64,000 nt of DNA from NCBI RefSeq assembly GCF_004366635.1, contig NZ_SORN01000002.1, forward strand, positions 124,001 to 188,000, read 5' to 3'. This DNA is from Roseinatronobacter bogoriensis DSM 18756 (lineage in GTDB: Bacteria; Pseudomonadota; Alphaproteobacteria; Rhodobacterales; Rhodobacteraceae). Positions 27,593 to 36,452 of the stretch are shown piece after piece; within the stretch, counting starts at the first letter, position 1; every line of letters begins with the position of its first letter. A program made the translations under genes and the position numbers. Under the pieces are notes generated by a model that saw only the letters and a list, made by a program, of their open reading frames with translations, was not told the DNA's origin and made no database searches.

Positions 27593-28414
27593 TCAGTGTT
27601 TCGCAGACCAGCTGAGCGATGCGCGCTTTCTGGTATACGCCTCGACCAGCATGCCAAGGAATAGAACGGTAATCCCGAACAGGACCGGATACAGCGCTGA
27701 GGTATGCATCGGGTTGTAGTTTATGAAGGCATATCCGCGCGCCTGATCAATGCAGTGAAACAGCGGGTTCCACATGAAGTAATGCAGATAGGATTCTGGC
27801 AAGGAATTGGCGAGGAAGAACTTGCCAGAGGCAACCATGTTCATGCGCGCGAATAGCTGGGTCAGCAATTTGCTGGCGGCAGGTGCCCAGGGCTTGAGCG
27901 CATAAAGCATCACCCCTATGGCAAGCCCGGCAAACCAGACCGCGAGTAGCATACCGAATGCGGCGGCGGGCTGGTAAATCTCAACCGGGGTCCAGATCAC
28001 ATGGTAGAGAAACAGGATCACCACCACTGACAGAACCTGAATGTACAATTCTGCCAGCGCCGCCCCTCCGATCGAGACGATGGAGTTCATGGGACGGTGT
28101 TTCATCATGGTCGAAGTCGGCCCTTCGGCGGTCGCAACCGCTGACAGGACCTTGATATGCGCCATGAACAGGAAAACGCCGCTCATGAGGTAGATAAGCG
28201 TGTCGCCCCGGATCGCGCCGCCCCGCATCCCGGCAAAGATAAAGATCACCATGAACACGGCAACCAACAGCACGGTCTGCGCGATATTCAGTAACAGACC
28301 GACAACCGCGTTCCCATGGTTCTTGCGAACATTGCGAACGGCCTGATTGAAAATCAGCTCACACGTGGTGAAAACAAGTGAAAAGGTCGTTTCCCGCCCT
28401 GTAGTGCCGTGCAT
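27593..28414 (-). CDS. Polysaccharide-export-type ABC transporter permease (KpsM/Wzm-like)
   Basis: A 273-residue ABC-2 membrane protein with about six helices. The pattern resembles capsule and O-antigen exporters (NAVVGLLLNIAQTVLLVAVF, ATAEGPTSTMMKHRPMNSIV, and MWNPLFHCIDQARGYAFINYNP near the end). AAAGG stands 8 bases before ATG 28414. A longer frame to 28537 is not supported. No partner ATPase gene lies in this window. Its position next to cysQ, galU and glycosyltransferases suggests export of a surface glycan. Confidence 0.85.
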   Translation of the reverse strand: MHGTTGRETTFSLVFTTCELIFNQAVRNVRKNHGNAVVGLLLNIAQTVLLVAVFMVIFIFAGMRGGAIRGDTLIYLMSGVFLFMAHIKVLSAVATAEGPTSTMMKHRPMNSIVSIGGAALAELYIQVLSVVVILFLYHVIWTPVEIYQPAAAFGMLLAVWFAGLAIGVMLYALKPWAPAASKLLTQLFARMNMVASGKFFLANSLPESYLHYFMWNPLFHCIDQARGYAFINYNPMHTSALYPVLFGITVLFLGMLVEAYTRKRASLSWSAKH

Positions 28415-28543
28415 CAACTGCCTTTCAACTTGTTGTACAATAGAAACTGCCTTACTCCGATAAACAGCGCAAGAATATGTCCGAAATGCGAAAAACGCAA
28501 ATACTGCCCTGTGCCTGTAGCGTAAGACGAAGAGCAAGGAGAG

Positions 28544-29368
28544 ATGACTATCATGGCAAATCTTGATTATGAGAAAATAGAGCGGCTGTTGCGTGAACTG
28601 GCTTTACTTGCTGGTGCCAAGATACTCTCGATTTATGAACAACCTGATTTCAGTGTCCGCGTGAAGGACGATTCCAGCCCGCTGACCGAAGCAGATGAAG
28701 CGGCAGATGCGATCATTTATGCAGGCTTGCAAGCCGCGTTTCCCCATATCCCCATCGTGACCGAGGAACAGGCCGACAGCCACAATCTGAATGCAGCGCG
28801 TTTCTTCATTGTTGACCCGCTGGATGGCACCAAGGAATTTGTCCAGCGGCGCGGTGATTTCACAGTGAATATCGCCTTGGTGGAAGATGGCAAGCCCGTG
28901 CGCGGTGTTGTCTATGCACCAGCAAAGAATCGCATGTTCTATACCCGCGCGGATGGCCGCGCGGTCGAGGAATTGGGGCCGTTCAGTATTTCTCAACACG
29001 GACAGATGAAGGCATTGCAAATGCGCCAGCCGGATAAGGGCGCATTGATTGTGGTCGCATCAAAGTCGCACCGCGATAAGGCCACGGATGACTATATCAA
29101 CCGCTACGCAGTAGCCGATCTGCGTTCTGCCGGGTCTTCGCTTAAATTCTGCCTTCTGGCTGCGGGCGAGGCTGATCTTTACCCACGCCTTGGGCGCACA
29201 ATGGAATGGGACACAGCCGCAGGACACGCCGTTCTACAGGCCGTTGGGGGCGAGGTGCTTGATTACAATACCGGGTTGCCGCTCGCATATGGGAAACCGA
29301 ATTACGAAAACCCATTTTTCATTGCGCGGCACCGCGATGTCGATCTGGTATCAGACAAGGAAAGCTGA
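28544..29368 (+). CDS. cysQ: 3'(2'),5'-bisphosphate nucleotidase (CysQ)
   Basis: Hydrolyses PAP, the by-product of PAPS-dependent sulfation and sulfate reduction, to AMP. The 274-residue sequence shows the inositol-monophosphatase-type metal sites DPLDGTKEF and MEWDTAAGHAVL, plus TEADEAAD. AAGGAG sits 2 bases before ATG 28544 and 11 bases before ATG 28553, so either may be used. It diverges from the export permease. With two sulfotransferase-like genes in the window, it may clear PAP made during glycan sulfation. Confidence 0.93.
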   Translation: MTIMANLDYEKIERLLRELALLAGAKILSIYEQPDFSVRVKDDSSPLTEADEAADAIIYAGLQAAFPHIPIVTEEQADSHNLNAARFFIVDPLDGTKEFVQRRGDFTVNIALVEDGKPVRGVVYAPAKNRMFYTRADGRAVEELGPFSISQHGQMKALQMRQPDKGALIVVASKSHRDKATDDYINRYAVADLRSAGSSLKFCLLAAGEADLYPRLGRTMEWDTAAGHAVLQAVGGEVLDYNTGLPLAYGKPNYENPFFIARHRDVDLVSDKES

Positions 29369-29522
29369 CCAAGTTCTAACATCAACACAACCCAGGGTTT
29401 ATTGGCTGTCGGATGATTTCTTAAAATGGCCTCGTTTCACTTCACTTTAACCATAAACGTGCCCGAATCTGACGGTCTTTTACTTCATGACAAAAATTAA
29501 CCAAGTGTATTTGGAGACGGCC

Positions 29523-30416
29523 ATGAAGCGTAAGGTTACAAAAGCAGTTTTTCCTGTGGCAGGTATGGGCACGCGGTTTTTGCCCGCGACGAAGTCGGTG
29601 CCAAAAGAGATCATGACACTGGTGGATCGCCCCCTGATCCAATACGCGATTGATGAAGCACGCGAAGCAGGGATCACTGAATTCATTTTTGTAACCTCGC
29701 GCGGCAAAGGCGCTTTGGAAGATTACTTCGATCGCGCACCAGAACTTGAGGCGACGCTGAGGGCCAAGGGCAAGACAGCCCTGCTCGATACGCTGAACAG
29801 CACCAATATGGACAGCGGTGCAATCGCCTATGTTCGCCAGCATCAGGCGCTTGGCCTTGGACATGCGGTATGGTGTGCACGGCATCTGATCGGCGATGAA
29901 CCTTTCGCCGTATTGCTGCCCGATGATGTGATCGCTGCTGAAACTCCATGCCTCAAGCAGATGGTCGAGGCCTATGAAACCACTGGCGGCAATATGATTG
30001 CTGCGATGGAAGTGTCGCCTGAAATGGCATCGAGCTACGGGATCATGGATGTGCCGCCGTCGATTGGCCGTATTCTGCCAATGCAGGGCATGGTCGAAAA
30101 GCCTGCCCCGGGTACCCAGCCTTCCAATCTGGCTGCGATCGGGCGCTATATCCTGTCCCCTGATGTCATGCGCCATCTCGATGCAATCGAGCCCGGTGTC
30201 GGTGGCGAGATACAGTTGACTGATGCCATTGCGCGCGAAATTGCCGAGAAGCAGAATGTTTATGGCTTCCGCTTCGATGGCCAGCGCTATGATTGCGGGT
30301 CCAAAGCGGGGTTCTTGCAAGCGACGGTTGCCTTTGGTCTTGCGCGCGAAGAACTGTGCGCTGAACTGGCTGATTTTCTGGTGGAAATGGTCGCGCAGCG
30401 CCGCGCGGCAGAGTAA
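29523..30416 (+). CDS. galU: UTP-glucose-1-phosphate uridylyltransferase
   Basis: Makes UDP-glucose for surface glycans. The 297-residue protein has the nucleotide-binding start AVFPVAGMGTRFLPATK, then MVEKPAP and the C-terminal RYDCGSKAGFLQA. GGAG stands about 7 bases before ATG 29523. A frame beginning at 29487 is less likely. A strong terminator follows directly, so galU is a separate unit from the glycosyltransferases behind it. Confidence 0.96.
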   Translation: MKRKVTKAVFPVAGMGTRFLPATKSVPKEIMTLVDRPLIQYAIDEAREAGITEFIFVTSRGKGALEDYFDRAPELEATLRAKGKTALLDTLNSTNMDSGAIAYVRQHQALGLGHAVWCARHLIGDEPFAVLLPDDVIAAETPCLKQMVEAYETTGGNMIAAMEVSPEMASSYGIMDVPPSIGRILPMQGMVEKPAPGTQPSNLAAIGRYILSPDVMRHLDAIEPGVGGEIQLTDAIAREIAEKQNVYGFRFDGQRYDCGSKAGFLQATVAFGLAREELCAELADFLVEMVAQRRAAE

Positions 30417-30434
30417 CGCCCCGCAAGTCAGAGA

Positions 30435-30487
30435 TTGCCAGCGCATGTCGTGCAAGATATTGCCCACATGCACTGGCAAGGTTTTTT
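30435..30487 (+). terminator. Rho-independent terminator of galU
   Basis: Arms TTGCCAGCGCATGT (30435-30448) and ACATGCACTGGCAA (30466-30479) pair over 14 positions with one wobble or mismatch. They are followed by GG and six T residues. It starts 19 bases past the galU stop. Confidence 0.88.
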
Positions 30488-30513
30488 CATGGTAGGGTTG
30501 GATCAGCGCTGAG

Positions 30514-31542
30514 ATGTTCACGCCTGTGCCATATTTGAAAGATCGCTGGTTTACGTTTCGCATGCACTGGAAACGCAGGCGGCTGAGGGCGCGCGCAATT
30601 GCGCGCGCGCATCAGTTAAAATGTCTGCGACGCGGGCGGTGGGATAAGAACGCCATCCTTCTGTTCTGCACGATCCGCAACGAGGCCGAGCGCATTGACT
30701 GGTTCCTGCACCATTATCGCCGTCTTGGAGTGCAGCATTTCATCTTCATAGACAATGGCAGCACTGATGGCACGCGCGAGACATTACTGGCGCAACCTGA
30801 TGTGACGGTTTACGCGACCGATGCCAGCTACAAGCAGTCTCGTTTCGGGATGGACTGGATCACATGGCTAATGCTGCGGCACGGCAACGGGCATTGGTGT
30901 CTTGTCGCAGATGCGGATGAGTTGCTGATCTATCCGCATTGGCAGAGCCGACCGCTCTCTGCCCTGACGGGCTGGCTTGAGGCAGAGGGGCAGGGCGTTT
31001 TGCCCGCGATGATGCTGGAACTTTACCCCAAAGGCCCGCTGGATTCTGTGCCATGCCCTGCAGGCGCGGACCCGTGCCAGACCCTGAACTGGTTTGATGC
31101 GGCAAATTATACCATCATGCACAAGCCGTTGCTGGATTGCCTTCTGATCCAAGGCGGCCCGCGCGCGCGGCAATTTTTTGCCACTGCACCGCAACGTGCC
31201 CCGACACTGACCAAATTGCCGCTTATCAAATGGAGTTGGCACTATGTCTGGGTCAATTCCACCCACTCCATTTTGCCGCGCGTGTTGAACAGGTGTTTTT
31301 CAACAGATGGTGGAGAGGGGATTTCCGGCGTTATGCTGCACACCAAATTCATGGCGAGTGTGGTGCAAAAGTCCCGGATCGAAAAGCACCGCGCAGAGCA
31401 TTTCGGGAATGCACCTGTGTTTGACAGCTATTACGATGCAGTGTCAGAAGCCCCTGACCTGTGGTGTCCGATGTCAACCAGATTCGAGGGTTGGGAGCAA
31501 TTGGAAGAGCTTGGCCTGATGTCTCGTGGTGGCTGGGCGTGA
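30514..31542 (+). CDS. Glycosyltransferase family 2-like protein (Glyco_tranf_2_4), copy 1
   Basis: A 342-residue cytosolic glycosyltransferase without membrane helices. The nucleotide-sugar region begins LLFCTIRNEAERIDWFLHHY, with FIDNGSTDGT, and the metal-binding acidic motif is VADADELLIYP. YPKGP and HTKF segments are shared with its neighbour. It starts 27 bases after the galU terminator with only a weak ribosome site. The donor and acceptor sugars are unknown. It is a tandem paralogue of the gene at 31748. Confidence 0.85.
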   Translation: MFTPVPYLKDRWFTFRMHWKRRRLRARAIARAHQLKCLRRGRWDKNAILLFCTIRNEAERIDWFLHHYRRLGVQHFIFIDNGSTDGTRETLLAQPDVTVYATDASYKQSRFGMDWITWLMLRHGNGHWCLVADADELLIYPHWQSRPLSALTGWLEAEGQGVLPAMMLELYPKGPLDSVPCPAGADPCQTLNWFDAANYTIMHKPLLDCLLIQGGPRARQFFATAPQRAPTLTKLPLIKWSWHYVWVNSTHSILPRVLNRCFSTDGGEGISGVMLHTKFMASVVQKSRIEKHRAEHFGNAPVFDSYYDAVSEAPDLWCPMSTRFEGWEQLEELGLMSRGGWA

Positions 31543-31747
31543 AAGCTGGGCGACTATTAAGCATACCAAGCGAAAACACGCGGCAGGTGGGTAGGCAAAT
31601 GGTCCATAACTGTCGTAGACAGAGAGGGATTGAAAAAAGGGTTTGGCAGGCCGTCAGTAGCGTCCGGGTGCATGTGAAAATCAAAGTTATGGCCGAGTTA
31701 AGCGATTATACCAAGATGGCAGAGCGCGCGTGAGGGTTTACTAGAAT

Positions 31748-32758
31748 ATGGGTGTGCTCAGTCAGCTAAGGTTGCGCGCAGAACGGCATGCAAAGCTGCT
31801 GCGATGCCTTCGCAAAAGCGCCAGCCTGTCATCGCGCGCAAATCGTGCGGATGCTATACGCGCTGGTGATATTCTTGCTTTCGTAACCCTGCGCAATGAA
31901 TTGGTGCGGCTGCCTTATTTTCTGGAATATTACCGCGCGCAGGGCGTGCAGCATTTTCTGATGGTCGATAACGGCTCGACCGACGGAACCACAGAATATC
32001 TTGAAGCGCAGCGCGATGTTTCGGTCTGGGTGACAAGCGACAGCTATAAGCGCGCTAGCTATGGTGTGGACTGGTTGAACCATCTGCTTTGGCGCTACGG
32101 CGAAGGGCATTGGGTGCTGGTTCTGGATGTGGATGAGTTTCTGGTATATCCGTTCTGCGACACACGCCCCTTGCAGGCGCTGACCGACTGGCTGGACAGT
32201 CAGGGGCGGCGATCGTTCGGGGCGATGTTGCTGGATATGTACCCCAAAGGTCCGATCGCTGCGCAGCCTTACCAATCCGGCCAGGACCCGTTCGAGATTG
32301 CACGCTGGTTCGACTCCGGAAATTTCAGCATCCGGCGCAATGCAAAGTATAACAACCTCTGGATTCAGGGGGGGGTGCGTCAGCGTCTGATCATGTCGCA
32401 AACCCCGGAAATGGCACCCGCACTGAACAAGACGCCATTGGTGCACTGGTCGCGCAAATATGCATATACCAGTTCAACCCATATGCTGCTGCCGCGCGGG
32501 TTGAACAAGGTATATGACGATGCCGGGGGCGAGGATGCATCCGGCGTTTTGCTGCATGCCAAGTTCCTCGATACAATCCTCGCGAAGACACAGGAAGAAT
32601 TGCAACGCGGCGAACATTATGCAGGCAGCCGGGAATATCAGGCTTATCAGTCAAGCCTATCAGCCTCGCAGGATTTATGGTGTGAATGGTCGACAGAGTA
32701 TATCAATTGGCGACAGTTGGAGATTCTGGGGCTGATGTCGAAAGGGGATTGGGCATGA
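31748..32758 (+). CDS. Glycosyltransferase family 2-like protein (Glyco_tranf_2_4), copy 2
   Basis: A 336-residue paralogue of the preceding protein. Shared blocks are LRNELVRLPYFLEYYRAQGVQHF, VDNGSTDGT, LDVDEFLVYP, LDMYPKGPI, LLHAKFLDTI and the C-terminal LEILGLMSKGDWA. The pair probably arose by tandem duplication, and the divergence suggests different linkages. The 205-base gap before it has no recognisable gene and no good ribosome site. The downstream gene overlaps its stop. Confidence 0.85.
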   Translation: MGVLSQLRLRAERHAKLLRCLRKSASLSSRANRADAIRAGDILAFVTLRNELVRLPYFLEYYRAQGVQHFLMVDNGSTDGTTEYLEAQRDVSVWVTSDSYKRASYGVDWLNHLLWRYGEGHWVLVLDVDEFLVYPFCDTRPLQALTDWLDSQGRRSFGAMLLDMYPKGPIAAQPYQSGQDPFEIARWFDSGNFSIRRNAKYNNLWIQGGVRQRLIMSQTPEMAPALNKTPLVHWSRKYAYTSSTHMLLPRGLNKVYDDAGGEDASGVLLHAKFLDTILAKTQEELQRGEHYAGSREYQAYQSSLSASQDLWCEWSTEYINWRQLEILGLMSKGDWA

Positions 32759-34419
32759 CAGCGTCCAGCGCCACTCTGGGGGTCGTGATGCTGTGTCACA
32801 CAGCATTGGAACGCGCTGCACAGGTTGCCCGATTCTGGCTGGATGCAAGTTGCCCTGTGGTGATGCATGTTGACCGTGCGGTTTCAGCGTCGGCATTTCA
32901 AAAACTGAAAGACGATCTTGGTGCCCATCCCTTGCTGCGCTTCAGCGCGCGTCACCGCTGCGATTGGGGATCGTGGCAGATTGTGGCGGCGACCCAAGAT
33001 GCGTCTGAGCTGCTGCTGACAGAGTTTGCGGACGTAAATCATGTCTTGCTGACCTCTGGCGCATGTCTGCCGTTGCGTCCGGCGGCCGAGATGGTCGCCT
33101 ATCTGCAAAAATCCCCCAACACGGATTTTATTGAATCCGTTTCGGTCGAACATGCCACATGGATCATGGGTGGGCTGTCGGAAGAACGTTTCACCCTGTA
33201 TTACCCGTTCAACTGGCGTCGGCAGAGGGCGCTTTTTGACTGGTTCGTGGAGTTTCAGCGCAAGTGGAAAATCCGGCGTCACATCCCGCGTCCCCTGCGC
33301 CCTCATATGGGGTCGCAATGGTGGTGCCTGAGTCGCGCCACTTTGTCGGCGATCCTGAATGACCCCAAACGCCCGCGCTTTGAACGGTATTTCCGACGCA
33401 ACTGGATTCCAGATGAGTCGTATTTTCAGACATTGGCGCGTCTGCATGCGACAGAGGTCAAGAGCAGGTCATTGACGCTGGTGAAATTCGACCGCAATGG
33501 CCGCCCCAACCTCTTTTATGATGACCACCTGCAATTGCTGCGCCGTTCAGATTGCTTCATGGCGCGCAAGATCTGGCCGGATGCGTCGCGTCTGTATGAC
33601 TTCTTCTTGTCTGATCTTCCCGCGAAAACACCGCCTCTGCCTGCGGAACCCGCCAAGATCGACCGCTATTTCGAATTGGCGGAAAAGCAGCGCCTTGAAG
33701 GGCGTGCGGGGTTGTATATGCAAAGCCGCATGCCGAAAGTAGACAGTTCCGGCAGCAAGACGGCTGGACCTTATGCTGTCTTTTCCGGTTTTGACCATAT
33801 GTTCGAGAATTTCGAGCATTGGTTGGGGCAGGTGCTTGGAACGCGCGTGCATGGCCATCTTTTTGCGCCTGAGGCTGTGCAATTTCACGGTGGTGCCAAA
33901 GTCTGGCATGGCGCCATCAGCAATTCTGCCGCAATCCGTGATTATAATCCGCGCATGTTTCTGACCAATCTGCTTTGGGCAACGCGCGGTGAACGCCAGT
34001 GCTTTGCCTATGGGCCAGAAGACAGCATGGACCATGAGGTGAACTGGTTTATGGCAACCGACCTGAACGCGGAAATAAATGTTATCCGCGGGGCCTGGAT
34101 CTTGCCGCTGTGGCGTCGTGGCGTTGTGGATGACGCGGTGATTGCGCGCATTGCAGAGTTGCAGAAGCGTGAAGAGGATTGGGTCGCGATCCTGCAATCC
34201 CGTTGGACCTTGGCCAATGTTCGACTCTGGTCTGTGGCAGAGATGCTTGAAGACGCAGACTCCAGACTAGCCTTGATCGTAAAGGATTATGCCAGCGCGC
34301 CTGCGCTGCATGCCCACGGGATGCCACGGCTGGCAGATATGAACGGCTTCGACATTTTTGTTGCACAATTGCGCGATAATGGACTGCCGACACCGTTACT
34401 AAAAGATTTTCAACTGTGA
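32755..34419 (+). CDS. Branch-type (core-2/I-branching) beta-glycosyltransferase with extra C-terminal domain
   Basis: A 554-residue protein. Its N-terminal ~300 residues look like the bacterial Branch/GT14 family (VVMLCHTALERAAQVARFWL, VVMHVDRAVS, HVLLTSGACLPLRP, SQWWCLSRATL, WIPDESYFQTL). The C-terminal ~240 residues (from AVFSGFDHMFENFEHWL) resemble a domain of unknown function often attached to this family in Rhodobacterales. ATG 32755 overlaps the upstream stop (ATGA) with AAAGGGG before it, so the three glycosyltransferases are co-translated. It probably adds a branching sugar. Confidence 0.82.
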   Translation: MTASSATLGVVMLCHTALERAAQVARFWLDASCPVVMHVDRAVSASAFQKLKDDLGAHPLLRFSARHRCDWGSWQIVAATQDASELLLTEFADVNHVLLTSGACLPLRPAAEMVAYLQKSPNTDFIESVSVEHATWIMGGLSEERFTLYYPFNWRRQRALFDWFVEFQRKWKIRRHIPRPLRPHMGSQWWCLSRATLSAILNDPKRPRFERYFRRNWIPDESYFQTLARLHATEVKSRSLTLVKFDRNGRPNLFYDDHLQLLRRSDCFMARKIWPDASRLYDFFLSDLPAKTPPLPAEPAKIDRYFELAEKQRLEGRAGLYMQSRMPKVDSSGSKTAGPYAVFSGFDHMFENFEHWLGQVLGTRVHGHLFAPEAVQFHGGAKVWHGAISNSAAIRDYNPRMFLTNLLWATRGERQCFAYGPEDSMDHEVNWFMATDLNAEINVIRGAWILPLWRRGVVDDAVIARIAELQKREEDWVAILQSRWTLANVRLWSVAEMLEDADSRLALIVKDYASAPALHAHGMPRLADMNGFDIFVAQLRDNGLPTPLLKDFQL

Positions 34420-34445
34420 TACCCGAGCAGAACTGAGAGTATGTG

Positions 34446-35873
34446 ATGTCGCGAGGAACCCGTTTTCGGTATTTTGTTGTTCTGGCAGAGATGCGAACAG
34501 GATCGAACCTGCTGGAATCCTGCCTGAACCAGTTTGAAGGTCTGGTCTGTCACGGTGAGGCGTTTAATCCGCATTTCATTGGCTACCCGAATACCGAGAG
34601 TTTGTTTGGCTTCGACAAGGCCGCGCGGGACGACAATCCCCAAGCATTTCTATCGTGTTTCGCGCAGCAACCCGGACTGACGGGCTTTCGATATTTTCAT
34701 GATCATGAACCACGGGTTCTGGATCGCTTCATGCGTGAAAGAAGCTGCGCAAAGATCATCCTGACCCGCAATCCGCTTGAGTCCTACGTCTCGTTGAAAA
34801 TTGCGCAATCCACCCAGCAATGGCGTCTGGGCGATGTCAGTCAGCGCAAGGCTGCAAAGGTTGCCTTCGACCCATCAGAATTCGAGGCGCATGTCAGAAA
34901 GCTGCAGGATTTCCAGTGTCGTATTCAAAGCATGTTGCAGACCACCGGGCAGACGGCGTTCTTCATTTCATACGAGGATATCAAGTCGCTCGAAGTGCTG
35001 AATGGCCTGGCGCAATGGCTTGGCCTTGACGAGACGATTGACGAACTGCCACGCAAACTGAAACGACAAAATCCCGAAACTCTGGATGAGAAGCTGGTTA
35101 ATCCCGAAGCCGTTGCAGAGGGTATCGCACGCCTGGACCGGTTCAATCTGGCGCGAAGCCCGAATTTTGAGCCGCCGCATCCACCCATCCTGTGGGCATA
35201 CCGCGCCTGCCACAGCCAACCTCTGATCTATGCCCCAGTTCCGGGGTGTTCCGAACGCCAGATTTTGCAATGGATGGGCAGAATTGATGGCAACGGGGCA
35301 GAGGGCCTTTTGTCAAACTTCACGCGCGAAACATGGCGCGACTGGCAGCGCGCAAATCCGCGTCGTATGGCATTCACAGTGTTGCGCCACCCGTTGCAGC
35401 GCGCGCATGATGTATTTGTCGATCAGGTCTTGTTGGGCAAAAGGGTCAATGTCCGCGCGTTTATTGAACGTTTGCACGGGTTTGAATTGCCGCAAGACAA
35501 GTCTGATCTTGCATCATTTGAGTCTGAAAAGCATCGTACTGCATTTCTGGGATTTCTGAAATTCGTTCAGGCCAATCTGAACGGTCAGACAGCGGTGCAG
35601 ACACGACCGATCTGGGCAAGCCAGTCGCGGATTATCGAAGGGATTTCGACGCAATGCCCTTTGCACCGACTGGTGCGAGAGGAAAACCTGAGTGAAGAAC
35701 TGTCCGAGATTTGCGACAGGCTTGGCTGCACCACTCCTGATCTAGAGCCAAAGCCACAGCGCGGAGTGCTACAGCTTGCGGCGATTTATGACCAAACAGT
35801 AGAGCAGGCCGGGCGCGCGGCATATGGGCTAGATTATGAAATGCTGGGCTTTCAGGATTACAGCGCAGATTAA
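34446..35873 (+). CDS. Protein with two sulfotransferase-like halves
   Basis: A 475-residue protein. The N-terminal half has a 5'-phosphosulfate-loop-like AEMRTGSNLLES (14-25) and a 3'-phosphate-type LTRNPLESYVSL (106-117), as in Stf0-like sulfotransferases. The C-terminal half starts a second similar pattern, IYAPVPGCSERQILQWM (261-277) and FTVLRHPLQRAHDVFVDQ (310-327), recalling Sulfotransfer_2. It probably uses PAPS to sulfate a glycan. It is the last gene of the glycosyltransferase run. The second half may be degenerate, as the loop lacks the usual Lys. The substrate is unknown. Confidence 0.75.
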   Translation: MSRGTRFRYFVVLAEMRTGSNLLESCLNQFEGLVCHGEAFNPHFIGYPNTESLFGFDKAARDDNPQAFLSCFAQQPGLTGFRYFHDHEPRVLDRFMRERSCAKIILTRNPLESYVSLKIAQSTQQWRLGDVSQRKAAKVAFDPSEFEAHVRKLQDFQCRIQSMLQTTGQTAFFISYEDIKSLEVLNGLAQWLGLDETIDELPRKLKRQNPETLDEKLVNPEAVAEGIARLDRFNLARSPNFEPPHPPILWAYRACHSQPLIYAPVPGCSERQILQWMGRIDGNGAEGLLSNFTRETWRDWQRANPRRMAFTVLRHPLQRAHDVFVDQVLLGKRVNVRAFIERLHGFELPQDKSDLASFESEKHRTAFLGFLKFVQANLNGQTAVQTRPIWASQSRIIEGISTQCPLHRLVREENLSEELSEICDRLGCTTPDLEPKPQRGVLQLAAIYDQTVEQAGRAAYGLDYEMLGFQDYSAD

Positions 35874-35899
35874 GCCGTATTGTTATGCATCCGTGGTAT

Positions 35900-35925
35900 C
35901 GAGTCAGGCTGCCTTGCTTGACTCG
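35900..35925. repeat. Inverted repeat at a convergent gene junction
   Basis: CGAGTCAGGC and GCTTGACTCG flank a 6-base loop, with one mismatch in a 10-bp stem. It sits where the sulfotransferase-like gene and ptsN end facing each other and overlaps the last ptsN codons. No T-run follows on either strand, so termination would be weak. Confidence 0.5.
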
Positions 35926-36368
35926 GTGCTGCTCAGGATCGCGTAAATCTTGGCTGGGTCTTCGTTTGCGCGCAATTTCTCGCATGTCTGCGGGTTGCGC
36001 AATGTCCGCGAGATGAAAGCCAGTGCCTTCAAATGCTCTACCCCTGCTTCGCGCGGAGCAAACAACGCAAAGACCAGATCAACCGGCGCCTTGTCCACCG
36101 ATCCGTAATCCAATGGCTTTTCAAGACGAAAGAACACCCCCAGCACATGATCGACGCCGTCCAGCCGGGCATGTGGCACCGCAACGCCATGTCCTACACC
36201 AGTCGGCCCCAGGCTTTCACGTTCCTGAAGCGCGTTTATCACGCTTTCACTGTCCAGTTCATAGACGGATTGCGCGACTTCCGCGATACTTTGAAACAGG
36301 CGTTTCTTGCTGGTTGCAGATGCAATAAAGCGCACCGCCTTTGGATTGAGAAGCGTCGACATGGCCAT
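35904..36368 (-). CDS. ptsN: PTS IIA-like nitrogen-regulatory protein PtsN
   Basis: A 154-residue EIIA(Ntr) domain. The phosphorylatable His is in GVAVPHARLDGVDH (near residue 70), followed by GVFFRLEKPLDYGS and DLVFALFAP as in the family. It acts as a phospho-relay signal for nitrogen, potassium or carbon status. ATG 36368 has GGGAG about 10 bases upstream. A second ATG lies 6 bases later. It follows hpf, from which it is separated by an intrinsic terminator. Confidence 0.93.
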   Translation of the reverse strand: MAMSTLLNPKAVRFIASATSKKRLFQSIAEVAQSVYELDSESVINALQERESLGPTGVGHGVAVPHARLDGVDHVLGVFFRLEKPLDYGSVDKAPVDLVFALFAPREAGVEHLKALAFISRTLRNPQTCEKLRANEDPAKIYAILSSTESSKAA

Positions 36369-36390
36369 AGCAGGACGTCTCCCGTAGGAA

Positions 36391-36435
36391 TTGAGAAAAA
36401 GCAAACCACCCCCGCAATCATGCCGCGAGGGTGGT
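36391..36435 (-). terminator. Rho-independent terminator between hpf and ptsN
   Basis: On the minus strand an 11-bp stem (36405-36415 with 36425-36435, one wobble) is followed by TTTGCTTTTTC. It lies 18 bases past the hpf stop and only about 20 bases before the ptsN start. Transcription of ptsN must therefore pass through it or start inside a very short space. Confidence 0.82.
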
Positions 36436-36452
36436 CCCGATAGAGTCTGAGG

